From an uncultured Clostridia bacterium (GTDB lineage Bacteria; Bacillota; Clostridia; Oscillospirales; Oscillospiraceae): a DNA stretch of 64,000 bases. Shown here in pieces: positions 41,854-49,325 of this stretch (position 1 is the stretch's first letter; each line of letters begins with the position of its first letter). The stretch covers positions 39,638-103,637 of the forward strand of contig CAMZIO010000002.1 of NCBI GenBank assembly GCA_947307255.1, read 5' to 3'. Position numbers and translations under genes: made by a program. The notes beneath the pieces were generated by a model. That model had not been told where the DNA came from. It was given only the letters and a program-made list of their open reading frames with translations, and ran no database searches.

Positions 41854-42369
41854 TTACCCATTGCTCTCTCTCCACTTGACGTCTGTGGTATACGTCCCCA
41901 TCGCCACGGCCTGCGCGTGGCTGTCCACGAACAGATCTATGCTTTTGCCGGTTACGCCGGTGTCCTCGGCGATATAGATCACGCCGTTGATCATCACCTC
42001 GCTGCCCAGCGGGATCACGTCCGGGTCCACCGCCACGGTGCGCCCCTCGGCGGCCAGTGTTCCGGTCGCCGTGATGCCGTCCGACTTGCCGCAGCAATAT
42101 GCGCACGGGCAGTAGTGGTAAATGCGGAACTCTCCCGCGTCGTGCCAGGCGGGCTTGTCCGCCGTCGCACTCTCTTCCGCCGCCTCACAGACCAGCTCCA
42201 CGGTCAGCGGCCGCGCTTCCAGCTCCTCAATGCGCGATCGCTGCGCGCCGATCATCCTCTCCGCGGCCTGCAGGCGGACGTATGTGCCAAGCAGCAGGGC
42301 CGCGGATATCAGCGCCGCCGCTGCAAGCAGCAGATCACGCATCCACTTCCGCGCCTCGTCCTTCTTCAT
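41854..42369 (-). CDS. 3D-domain protein with membrane anchor
   Basis: A 171-residue protein. Residues 9-30 form a membrane segment (LLLAAAALISAALLLGTYV), so the rest would lie outside the membrane. The C-terminal half is a 3D (Asp-Asp-Asp) domain: CPCAYCCGKSDGITATGT, VAVDPDVIPLGSEV, YIAEDTGV and IDLFVDSHAQAVAMG supply the three Asp residues. These domains are often linked to cell-wall cleavage (MltA-like fold). In an early phage operon it may modify the wall or exclude other phages. GGAAAGGAG site; overlaps its upstream gene. Confidence 0.82.
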   Translation of the reverse strand: MKKDEARKWMRDLLLAAAALISAALLLGTYVRLQAAERMIGAQRSRIEELEARPLTVELVCEAAEESATADKPAWHDAGEFRIYHYCPCAYCCGKSDGITATGTLAAEGRTVAVDPDVIPLGSEVMINGVIYIAEDTGVTGKSIDLFVDSHAQAVAMGTYTTDVKWRESNG

Positions 42370-42709
42370 CTGCAGCTCCTTTCCGCATCATTCGTGCTTC
42401 CTGTTTATATCGCTCCCGGATCATCCTCTTGATCCGCACCTGCTCGGCGTCCTCCTCGCGCTGCTTGCGCTCGCACGGCGGGCAGAGGATCTCACGCCCG
42501 CCCTGGAACATCTTGCCGCACCGCGCGCAGATGTTGTTCAGCAGCGGCTTCTTCCGCTCCACCTCGATCCCCGCAGCCACTTCGCCCCAGCGTACGCCCC
42601 AAAACTTTGCCGCGGCCACCGTTGCCTGTTCAAAGTTCGCCGCCCGCACGATGGCCACACCGTGCCCCTCGTGGCGCAGAAACCACACTTGCTCTTTACT
42701 CACCGCCAT
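42335..42709 (-). CDS. Phage early protein with zinc ribbon
   Basis: A 124-residue protein with an N-terminal mixed domain (KEQVWFLRHEGHGVAIVRA) and a zinc-ribbon type pair, ICARCGKMFQ and LCPPCERK, followed by a basic helix. DNA- or RNA-binding is likely. ATG at 42709 with GGAGGCG; the track start is 14 codons upstream. Function unknown. Confidence 0.68.
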   Translation of the reverse strand: MAVSKEQVWFLRHEGHGVAIVRAANFEQATVAAAKFWGVRWGEVAAGIEVERKKPLLNNICARCGKMFQGGREILCPPCERKQREEDAEQVRIKRMIRERYKQEARMMRKGAADEEGRGAEVDA

Positions 42710-42890
42710 CGTCGTCAACGCCTCCCTTCTCTTCCTTCCCGCCGACCTCATACTCGGCTCCGTAGCGCCGCCGGTTGCACATCCGGCAGGTGATCTTCAT
42801 GTTCGCCTCTTTTCTTACCACGCGCACCGTCGCGTTCGCGCCGAGCTTGTCCGCGCAGGGCTTGCAGAGCATCATCGTCTTCTTCGGCAT
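42696..42890 (-). CDS. Small zinc-ribbon phage protein
   Basis: A 64-residue protein recovered from inside a longer track ORF. It starts MPKKTMMLCKPCADKLGANA and carries a second CRMC pair, making a four-Cys zinc ribbon, then RRRYGAEYEV and an acidic tail. The ATG at 42890 follows the upstream stop by one base, behind AAGGTG. Common type in Clostridia phages; role unknown. Confidence 0.68.
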   Translation of the reverse strand: MPKKTMMLCKPCADKLGANATVRVVRKEANMKITCRMCNRRRYGAEYEVGGKEEKGGVDDDGGE

Positions 42891-42891
42891 C

Positions 42892-43203
42892 TCAGGCACC
42901 TTCTTCCAGATAATTCCTTCCGAACTCCCATCGGAAGTCCTCCACGCTCCAGCCCTGCTCGTCCATCGCCAGTCGCTGGCCGTACTCGTGCAGCTTCTGT
43001 GCCGTCTCCGGATTGCGGTGCACGGCCTCCGGCCCGTTCTCGTGGCAGCGTCCATGGCACAGGTACACCCACAGCCCGTACTGCTCGCTCTTCTTTCGGT
43101 TTGCTCCGCCGAAGATGTGGTGCTTGTCCAGCGGATCCCCGCAGCCGTTCCTGCCGCACAGCCAGCACGCCCGCGGCATCTCTCGCTTGACTTTCTTGGG
43201 CAT
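42892..43203 (-). CDS. HNH-like phage protein
   Basis: A 103-residue protein with CWLCGRNGC, then DPLDKHHIFGG and LCHGRCHENG: the Cys-Cys...His-His...Cys-His order of a zinc-bound HNH-type nuclease fold found in phage recombination or replication genes. The HH pair would be the metal/active centre. GGAGGATC ahead of the ATG. Nuclease activity is inferred. Confidence 0.68.
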   Translation of the reverse strand: MPKKVKREMPRACWLCGRNGCGDPLDKHHIFGGANRKKSEQYGLWVYLCHGRCHENGPEAVHRNPETAQKLHEYGQRLAMDEQGWSVEDFRWEFGRNYLEEGA

Positions 43204-43329
43204 TTGTCTTGATCCTCCTTATCTCGTTCCGACATTTGTTCCGACCTCTTCTGTCACACCGTCGCACCATGCCGATTCCCGCGGCTTATTGCCGCGCCAA
43301 TCGGGGCGCTTCCTCGCCGCGTCCCTCGC

Positions 43330-43533
43330 TTAATCCGCCACCGGCGGCGCTTCGGGTGCGGCCTCCTTCGCAGTAAACACGGCGCGCCCGCGGTACAGCT
43401 CGTTGCACACCGTCAGCTTGATCCACGTCGCCAGCTTGCGCTTTTGCTCCGGGCTCAGCGTGTCCACGTTCACTTCCTCCCCGTTCACGGTTACGTACGC
43501 CTCCACCCGGATCGGCTCCCTCTGCTTCGCCAC
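43330..43533 (-). CDS. Phage early protein, unknown
   Basis: A 67-residue protein starting with GTG behind AAGGAGGTG. It reads MAKQREPIRVEAYVTVNG, then PEQKRKLATWIKLTVCNELY and an Ala/Pro tail. First gene after the Cro-like regulator. No family recognised. The 126 bases between it and the HNH-like gene contain no feature I can support. Confidence 0.68.
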   Translation of the reverse strand: MAKQREPIRVEAYVTVNGEEVNVDTLSPEQKRKLATWIKLTVCNELYRGRAVFTAKEAAPEAPPVAD

Positions 43534-43581
43534 GGTCGCACCTCCTTTCCCTCAGCCTATGGCCTCTAAAGATTGTCCTAT

Positions 43582-43606
43582 GCTTGTATCGTATTACGAT
43601 ACAAGC
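43582..43606. promoter_or_regulatory. 25-bp palindromic operator at the end of the Cro-like gene
   Basis: Perfect 12-bp arms, GCTTGTATCGTA and TACGATACAAGC, around one central base. The half-site TACGATACAA recurs at 43834-43843, overlapping the -10 of the early promoter. The repeat in the control region suggests binding by the phage repressor or Cro-like protein. Confidence 0.65.
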
Positions 43607-43800
43607 TCAGCAAAAAAAATCTCAGTTGGATTACTGATGTTCAGCTTCTCTACCATAGCTGACATCTCAGCACTGTCAAAAATTCCTTTCTTCATCTTTG
43701 CATAGAAGGTTTTTTCAGTCATTCCAAGCTCTTCTGCGAGCTTTCTCTGGCTGAATCCGCGTTCCATGATAACGCCTTTTAGCTTATTCGTGTCGATCAC
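43594..43800 (-). CDS. Cro-like helix-turn-helix regulator
   Basis: A 68-residue XRE-type DNA-binding protein with the helix-turn-helix FSQRKLAEELGMTEKTFYAKM. The GTG at 43800 has a strong GGAGGTGA site five bases ahead, so the longer track start is not used. First gene of the early operon and divergent from the S24 repressor, the normal place for Cro. Its stop lies in a palindromic operator. Confidence 0.82.
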   Translation of the reverse strand: MIDTNKLKGVIMERGFSQRKLAEELGMTEKTFYAKMKKGIFDSAEMSAMVEKLNISNPTEIFFAELVS

Positions 43801-43842
43801 TGTACTCACCTCCCCACCCCAAAAGTTTCTTAGTACGATACA

Positions 43843-43871
43843 AACATAGCACACCGATCTTATCGTGTCAA
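43843..43871 (-). promoter_or_regulatory. Early lytic promoter
   Basis: Minus-strand TTGACA (43866-43871), 17-base spacer, TATGTT (43843-43848). The -10 overlaps the half-operator TACGATACAA, so repressor binding would block it. Confidence 0.8.
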
Positions 43872-43902
43872 GATATTTATTTCGCAAAAAGAGAAAAATT
43901 TG

Positions 43903-43930
43903 TTGCGCATTAAGAAATTTATGTTATAAT
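43903..43930 (+). promoter_or_regulatory. Repressor (lysogeny) promoter
   Basis: Plus-strand TTGCGC (43903-43908), 16-base spacer, TATAAT (43925-43930). Drives the repressor and probably the whole lysogeny block. Confidence 0.7.
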
Positions 43931-43952
43931 GCCCTCGAAAGGCGGTGATAAA

Positions 43953-44567
43953 ATGCCGATTAGCGATATGCTAAAAGCTCGTCGAGCAGAGCTCGACCTT
44001 ACTTTGGAAGACGTTGCCAAGATCGTCGGCGTCACTCGTGCAACCATACAAAAATATGAAAATGGCATCATCTCCAATATCCCATCCGACAAGATTGAAG
44101 CCTTGGCAAAAGCCCTTAAAACCACGCCATCTTACCTGATGGGTTGGGATAACGATCTCCCTGATAATATCCTTCCCATGCCGCACACTCGGCGCGTCCC
44201 TCGCCTCGGCACGATCGCCTGCGGCACGCCCATCACCGCCGAGGAAAACTTTGACGGTTATGATGAGGTGCCCGACTGGGTGCACTGCGACTTCACCCTC
44301 ACCTGCAAGGGCGACAGCATGATCAACGCCCGCATCTATGACGGGGATATCGTCTGCATCCGCCGCCAGGATACGGTTGAGACCGGCGAGATCGCCGCCG
44401 TCCTGATCGACAACGAGGCCACGCTCAAGCGCGTCCGCCTCTTTGACGATCACATCGTCCTGGAAGCGGAGAATCCCACCTTCCGCCCCCTTGTCTACTG
44501 GGGCGAAGAGATGTCCAACGTCCGCATCCTCGGCAAGGCCACACACTTCATCAGCACGGTCAGATAA
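43953..44567 (+). CDS. Phage repressor, XRE helix-turn-helix with S24 peptidase domain
   Basis: A 204-residue CI/LexA-like repressor. The helix-turn-helix covers about residues 5-60 (LTLEDVAKIVGVTRATIQKY). The S24 domain has the cleavage-type Cys-Gly at 90-91 (GTIACGTPI), catalytic Ser122 in CKGDSMINARI and Lys159 in ATLKR, so RecA-stimulated self-cleavage after DNA damage is expected. The ATG at 43953 has AAAGGCGG ahead; the track start is eight codons early. Divergent from the Cro-like gene. Confidence 0.9.
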   Translation: MPISDMLKARRAELDLTLEDVAKIVGVTRATIQKYENGIISNIPSDKIEALAKALKTTPSYLMGWDNDLPDNILPMPHTRRVPRLGTIACGTPITAEENFDGYDEVPDWVHCDFTLTCKGDSMINARIYDGDIVCIRRQDTVETGEIAAVLIDNEATLKRVRLFDDHIVLEAENPTFRPLVYWGEEMSNVRILGKATHFISTVR

Positions 44568-44596
44568 TATATTTATGAAAGCAACGAGGGTCTAAT

Positions 44597-46945
44597 ATGA
44601 CTTGGGCTGAATATCGTTTATCTGCTATTGAAAGTGCCTCGCTCTATTACGATTACTTAAAGAACTCCAAAAAAGGAATTTCAGAGTCCGGTGTTTCCGG
44701 AGTTTCGGTCAGCAATTCCGGAGAGGTTACGCTGATTCTCTCCTCAAAACTATTCTCCACAGATGAAATCCAGCTTCGTATCCGAGGGGAATTGTACCCG
44801 CCGGGTAGTTTTATCGTGCGTTTTTACGACCGGCTGAAAAATAAGCTGCTGCTCAAGCCGAATAGACTTCTGCTTTCTCTCTTCCACGAAGCCATTCCCG
44901 CCGAGATTGCCGTGATATCCGACCTCACCTTTCTCGTCAAACGTGTGCGCGACTGGTACGAGCAGCATGATCGCCGGCTCAGCCTCCCTTCATCTCCGCC
45001 GTCTCTGTCTCCTGATATGCCGTCTCTCCGTTCAAATCCATCTGTCGAGCAATCAGCCGCTTTTTATGGGATATTTCAATCCCCTCTTTGCTATGTTTGG
45101 GGAGCTCCCGGCACCGGCAAAACGCAGTTTGTTCTTGCCCGCGCCGTTCTGGCATATTGCAAGGCCGGTATTCAGATTCTCATTACCGCACCAACGAACA
45201 ACGCGGTCGAGCAGACGCTCAGGGGCGTGCTTGCCGTTCTGAAAGAAGCCGACGTCCCTTTAGAGCAAGTTCTCCGGCTCGGTACCCCATCGAAAGAGTT
45301 TTACGACGAGTACCCTATGGTATGCGAAAACCGTGCCGCCGAATACAAGCAGGAAAGCCTTGCTGCGCAGATCAGCTTTTACCAGCGCGCCCTCACATTT
45401 TTCGACACAGCAGATTGGTTCAACAATGCACAACTCATTCTTTCCCATAGCGATCAAGTCATTCGCCAGTCCACCAGCGCACTGCACGAACTGGATCAGC
45501 GGCTGAATGATCTCACGTCCAAGCTGAATTTAAAGAATGCTTCCCTTGCTCCTGTCGTATCCCTCATCAACCAGACGACTGCCGAAAAAACCGGTCTGCT
45601 CAATTATCTCAACAAGCCCCGTTCCGCTTTCTCTGCTTGGCTCAGCCGACCGTCTTTGGATCGCGCCCGGCATCGTCTTGCTGAAATAGATCGTGATTTA
45701 CAGCAAGACGCAGCCGATTATGCCCATACGCTCAGTGAATGCGAGGAGTTCCAGCGGCAAATTGATTCTCTCACCAATCAGCGCAGTAAGATCTCTTCCG
45801 AATTGTCAGACGCCTGCAGTGCTCTCCAATGTATTCCGCCCTGTCCGGTTCCCTTAAAATTCTCAGATATTGTCTTCTCGACCTCCTTTGAAACTTTTAA
45901 ATTTCTGGAAGATGCCCAAACTGCACTGTTAGCTCTAAAGCAGTTACTGAATCAGCAATCTTACCAATACTCTGATATTACAAGAGAAGATGCGATTTCC
46001 AACCTTTCGGCCCTTTCTCAGCAGATTGAAATGCTCCAGGCAGAGTCTCCTCTTTCCAATCTGTCCAGCCGTCTCGTCGTTGCCGCAACGGTCGACGCCT
46101 GCATTTCGCGTCTTTCCGACACAGAATTTCATCCCGCACACATTTTTTTGGATGAGGCAGCCTATTGCCCGCTGATCAAAGGTACAACGCTTCTCTCTTA
46201 CAACGTTCCCCTCTCTCTCTTCGGCGATCACATGCAGCTTCCTCCGATCTGCGAAGCTCCCATTGATTCCACACGCGCTTTCGACGATCTAATGCCCGTT
46301 TGTCTTTGGGCGCAATCTTCTCTTTTTCTTCCCGATTTGTTCACCAAGCCATTGGAAGAAATTTTCAGCGACTACAAAAGCGCTACTCCTCCCAAATCGG
46401 CTAAATTGGAGCGATATGACCTGCTCCACACTTTCCGCTTCGGTGAGTCTTTATCAAAAGTTCTTTCACGCTTCGTCTACGCCAGCGATTTTCACGGCAA
46501 CCCTGCCGTCGATACTGACATTGTGATTCTTGACGTCCCGAAGCAGCGTTCCGATGACAGCAATACAAATCGCTTCGAGTGCCTTGCGATTAAAAACTTC
46601 ATAGCTGCCCACTCCACGGACAAATATGCCGCTCTTACTCCTTTCCGAAAGCAACGTGCGCTTTTGTCAAAGTATATCAACCCCAATCTCGTTTTTACGA
46701 TCCACGGCTCACAAGGCCGCGAATGGGACACCGTCTTTCTCAGTGTTACCGTCACTACAAATCACTGGTTTCTTACGCCCCGTTTGATCAACACCGCAAT
46801 CAGCCGCGCAAAGAAACGGTTGATTATCGTATGCGATAAAGAATACTGGGCTCGTCAAGAAGATCATATCATTGGTGGTCTGATCTCCGCCGCCGAGTCC
46901 AATCCGAGGTTAACTCTTCATGCAAAAAAAGAGCAAACAAATTAA
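44597..46945 (+). CDS. SF1 (UPF1/DNA2-like) helicase; candidate defence gene
   Basis: A 782-residue superfamily 1 helicase with all motifs: Walker A GAPGTGKT (169-176), ITAPTNNAVEQ, DEAA-box FLDEAAYC (~518), LFGDHMQLPP (~540), LTPFRKQ, HGSQGREWD (~702) and NTAISRAKKRL (~732). A coiled-coil insertion of about 140 residues sits between the first motifs. Base composition is more A/T-rich than the neighbouring phage genes. Position between repressor and integrase is where prophages carry lysogeny-expressed defence genes. Overlaps the following small membrane-protein gene by 26 bases, implying coupled function. Exact role unknown. Confidence 0.85.
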   Translation: MTWAEYRLSAIESASLYYDYLKNSKKGISESGVSGVSVSNSGEVTLILSSKLFSTDEIQLRIRGELYPPGSFIVRFYDRLKNKLLLKPNRLLLSLFHEAIPAEIAVISDLTFLVKRVRDWYEQHDRRLSLPSSPPSLSPDMPSLRSNPSVEQSAAFYGIFQSPLCYVWGAPGTGKTQFVLARAVLAYCKAGIQILITAPTNNAVEQTLRGVLAVLKEADVPLEQVLRLGTPSKEFYDEYPMVCENRAAEYKQESLAAQISFYQRALTFFDTADWFNNAQLILSHSDQVIRQSTSALHELDQRLNDLTSKLNLKNASLAPVVSLINQTTAEKTGLLNYLNKPRSAFSAWLSRPSLDRARHRLAEIDRDLQQDAADYAHTLSECEEFQRQIDSLTNQRSKISSELSDACSALQCIPPCPVPLKFSDIVFSTSFETFKFLEDAQTALLALKQLLNQQSYQYSDITREDAISNLSALSQQIEMLQAESPLSNLSSRLVVAATVDACISRLSDTEFHPAHIFLDEAAYCPLIKGTTLLSYNVPLSLFGDHMQLPPICEAPIDSTRAFDDLMPVCLWAQSSLFLPDLFTKPLEEIFSDYKSATPPKSAKLERYDLLHTFRFGESLSKVLSRFVYASDFHGNPAVDTDIVILDVPKQRSDDSNTNRFECLAIKNFIAAHSTDKYAALTPFRKQRALLSKYINPNLVFTIHGSQGREWDTVFLSVTVTTNHWFLTPRLINTAISRAKKRLIIVCDKEYWARQEDHIIGGLISAAESNPRLTLHAKKEQTN

Positions 46946-47273
46946 AACAGACCGCGACTTCATCAGCGCCATGCGCACGATGGTTAAGCGCGTACGCGAT
47001 GGGCTCCCTGCATTGCCTGAGAATCCAACATCTCAAGATCTTGAAATACTTACCGAGTGCATAAATCAGGGATATCTTCTTTCCAGCTATGAGCATAACG
47101 GCGAAAAAGTCTTCCGCACAACGGACGGTCTTCCTCATCCAAAGATTATTCCCGGCACCGTTCCCCTCAAAGGGCTTGCATTCATTTCGTTTAAGATCGA
47201 CTTGAAGTTCTTTATACCAACCCTTATCTCGCTTGCCGCTCTTGTTGTTTCCATCGTTTCTCTATTTAAGTAA
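46920..47273 (+). CDS. Small C-terminally anchored membrane protein, helicase partner
   Basis: A 117-residue protein. Residues 1-90 are basic and soluble-looking (MKRVRDGLPALPENPTSQD-type sequence, then YLLSSYEHNGEKVF). The last ~25 residues form one membrane segment (FIPTLISLAALVVSIVSLF). It begins inside the helicase gene. A membrane effector working with a nucleic-acid-sensing helicase is a plausible reading, but no family was recognised. Confidence 0.7.
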   Translation: MQKKSKQIKTDRDFISAMRTMVKRVRDGLPALPENPTSQDLEILTECINQGYLLSSYEHNGEKVFRTTDGLPHPKIIPGTVPLKGLAFISFKIDLKFFIPTLISLAALVVSIVSLFK

Positions 47274-47289
47274 CGAAAGGAGGCTCGCC

Positions 47290-48750
47290 ATGCCCGAATA
47301 CAAACTTGCCGCCGCCTATATCCGCGTCAGCACGGAGGATCAGACGGAGCTCTCCCCCGCCTCCCAGCTCACGGAAATTCGCAAGTGGGCCGCGTCGCAC
47401 GGCTACATTGTCCCGGACGAATTCGTCTACGCGGACGAGGGCATCACCGGCCGCAAGGTCGTCGGGCGCGACGCCTTCCGTCGCATGATCGGCACGGCCA
47501 AGACCAAGCCCAAGCCCTTCGACGCGATCCTGCTCTGGAAATTTTCCCGCTTCGCCCGCAACCGGGACGACGCCGTCATGTATAAGTCCATCCTCCGCAA
47601 GCAGCTCGGCATTGAGGTCCTCTCGATCTCCGAGCCGATGGCCGAGGGCAAGATGGGTATCATCACCGAGGCGTTGATCGAAGCCATGGACGAATACTAC
47701 TCCATCAACCTTGCCGAGGAGGTCAAGCGCGGTATGGAGGAAAAGCACCGCCGCGGCGAGCTGCAGTCCACCCCTGCCTACGGCTACGCCGCCGAGAACA
47801 ACGTGCTCGTCCCCGTCGAGCCGGAGGCCGCGCACGTCAAAGAGATCTTCCGACGTTACATCGCCGGCGAGGGCACCTTCCAGATCGCCCGCTGGCTCAA
47901 CGAGCTCGGCGCGCATACGCACCGCGGCAATAAATTTGAAAACCGGACCGTCGAATATATCCTCAACAATCCGGTTTACCTCGGGAAACTCCGCTGGAAC
48001 CCCGCCGGCCGCACCCGCCGCAAATGGGACGCGCCCGAGATCGTCCTGGTGGACGGAAAGCATGCGCCGCTGATCACGCAAGAAACGTGGGACGCCGCGC
48101 AGCGTCAGCTCGCCGCGACCAAGGCTATTTGGCAGTACCACGGTCGCCCCGCCGAAGTCCAGAAGGACTGGCTCTCCGGCCTCGTCCGCTGTTCCTCCTG
48201 CGGCTGCACACTGGTCTTCGCCAAGCCTCACTATTGGAAATGCAACGGCTACGTTCACGGCCGCTGCCCCACCGCGCAGCACGTCAGCGATAAGCTGCTC
48301 AAAGACGCGATCCTCCGCCGCCTGCAGGCGGACGCCATAGACTGCGGCGACGAAGTAGTATCCGTCTCCGTCGTTCGAGCCTCAGACGGCGGGGAAACGG
48401 CTCTCACGGCCCTTCGTTCCGCCCGCGACTCCACCGCCCGCAAGATCGACCGTCTGCGGGATGCCTATCTCTCCGGCGCCGACACCGTAGAGGAGTACAA
48501 GGCCGCCAAGGAGTCCATGCAGCGCCAGCTCGCGCAGATAGACGACCAGATTGCCGCCGCAGAGCAGAAGTCCGCCACCCTCGCAACACCCAAAGCTTTG
48601 CAGAAGGACATCCGTGCCACCCTCAAGACCCTGACCTCCGCCACCGCCACCATGCAGGAAAAATACACCGCCGCACATAAACTCATCGACCACGCGACGT
48701 GGAACAAAGCCGAAAACCTCCTGCAAATCCACTACCGCCTTATTTTTTAA
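47290..48750 (+). CDS. int: Large serine recombinase (prophage integrase)
   Basis: A 486-residue large serine recombinase. The resolvase domain starts YKLAAAYIRVSTEDQ with catalytic Ser14 and has the downstream Arg residues in FSRFARNRDD. A recombinase domain (about 155-260; FEIARWLNELG-type stretch) follows, then a zinc ribbon near 300-335 (CSSCGCTLVF ... CNGYVHGRCP) and a coiled coil. Such enzymes join attP and attB without help and need an excision factor to reverse. The ATG at 47290 has GAAAGGAGG; the track start is 19 codons early. attR begins 26 bases after the stop. Confidence 0.93.
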   Translation: MPEYKLAAAYIRVSTEDQTELSPASQLTEIRKWAASHGYIVPDEFVYADEGITGRKVVGRDAFRRMIGTAKTKPKPFDAILLWKFSRFARNRDDAVMYKSILRKQLGIEVLSISEPMAEGKMGIITEALIEAMDEYYSINLAEEVKRGMEEKHRRGELQSTPAYGYAAENNVLVPVEPEAAHVKEIFRRYIAGEGTFQIARWLNELGAHTHRGNKFENRTVEYILNNPVYLGKLRWNPAGRTRRKWDAPEIVLVDGKHAPLITQETWDAAQRQLAATKAIWQYHGRPAEVQKDWLSGLVRCSSCGCTLVFAKPHYWKCNGYVHGRCPTAQHVSDKLLKDAILRRLQADAIDCGDEVVSVSVVRASDGGETALTALRSARDSTARKIDRLRDAYLSGADTVEEYKAAKESMQRQLAQIDDQIAAAEQKSATLATPKALQKDIRATLKTLTSATATMQEKYTAAHKLIDHATWNKAENLLQIHYRLIF

Positions 48751-48776
48751 TCACCTTTCGTAGCTCTTTGCACTAA

Positions 48777-48784
48777 GGTGGACC
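48777..48784 (+). repeat. attR core
   Basis: GGTGGACC, identical to attL. With the left side taken from 48751-48779 and the right side from 7787-7806, the reconstructed attP has an imperfect inverted repeat around the central GG in which 15 of the first 20 positions match. Confidence 0.88.
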
Positions 48785-49286
48785 GGATGGAGAGCTCGGT
48801 GCATCGCTGCGCTATCTCAGTCAACGTTTTTCCATGCCTTATCCAGAACTAAAAGGTCTTCTGACCGATATCGGCACCGAGGAACTGGGCCATTTGGAAA
48901 TGGTCGGTACGATCGTTCATCAGCTCACGCGGGAGCTGAGCGAGGAGCAGATCAAGGCCGCGGGGTTCGACACCTATTTTGTCGATCGCACTACCGGCGT
49001 CTACCCCACCGCCGCGTCCGGTTTTCCGTACAGCGCGGCGTCCATGGCGGTTAAGGGCGACCTGATCGCAGACCTCACGGAGGATTTGGCCGCGGAGCAA
49101 AAGGCACGCGTAACCTACGACAATATCCTGCGCCTGAGCGACGATCCCGACGTCAGCGACGTCATCCGCTTCCTGCGCGCCCGCGAAATCGTCCACTTCC
49201 AGCGCTTTGGCGAAGGGCTTCGCCTCGCACGGGAAAAGCTGGACGAAAGAAACGTTTATTATATCAATCCCAGCTTTGACAAATAA
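48777..49286 (+). pseudogene. cotJC: cotJC, 3' fragment beyond the prophage
   Basis: Continues CotJC in frame from the Gly-Gly-Pro codons: DGELGASLRYLSQRFSMP, then DIGTEELGHLEMVGTIVHQL and YDNILRLSDDPDVSDVIRFL with REIVHFQRFGEG. These carry the Glu and His ligands expected of a manganese-catalase-like di-metal site. In the lysogen the fragment has no start signal of its own; the track's Met at 48834 lies inside the domain. Excision would restore expression from the cotJ operon. No internal stop or frameshift, so the split gene has been kept intact. Confidence 0.92.
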
Positions 49287-49291
49287 GAATA

Positions 49292-49321
49292 CCGGCGCAT
49301 CGGAAGGTGCGCCGGCTTTTT
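49292..49321 (+). terminator. Terminator after cotJC
   Basis: 8-bp stem CCGGCGCA with TGCGCCGG (49292-49299 and 49308-49315) followed by CTTTTT. It ends cotJC on the plus strand and also any read-through from the integrase. Confidence 0.78.
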
Positions 49322-49325
49322 CAAA

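Larger units (their letters stand above)
7782..48784. mobile_element. Podovirus-type prophage integrated in cotJC
   Basis: Bounded by the 8-bp direct repeat GGTGGACC (7782-7789 and 48777-48784), giving a unit of 40,995 bp. Contents are a large serine integrase beside the right end, a plus-strand lysogeny block (43953-48750), minus-strand early genes (34614-43800) and minus-strand late genes (8063-34262). Virion genes are podovirus-like: P22-type portal, scaffold, capsid, fibres, hub and ejection proteins, and no tail tube or tape measure. All modules needed for a complete phage appear open, so it may be active. Orientation of cotJC is preserved across both junctions. Confidence 0.95.
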
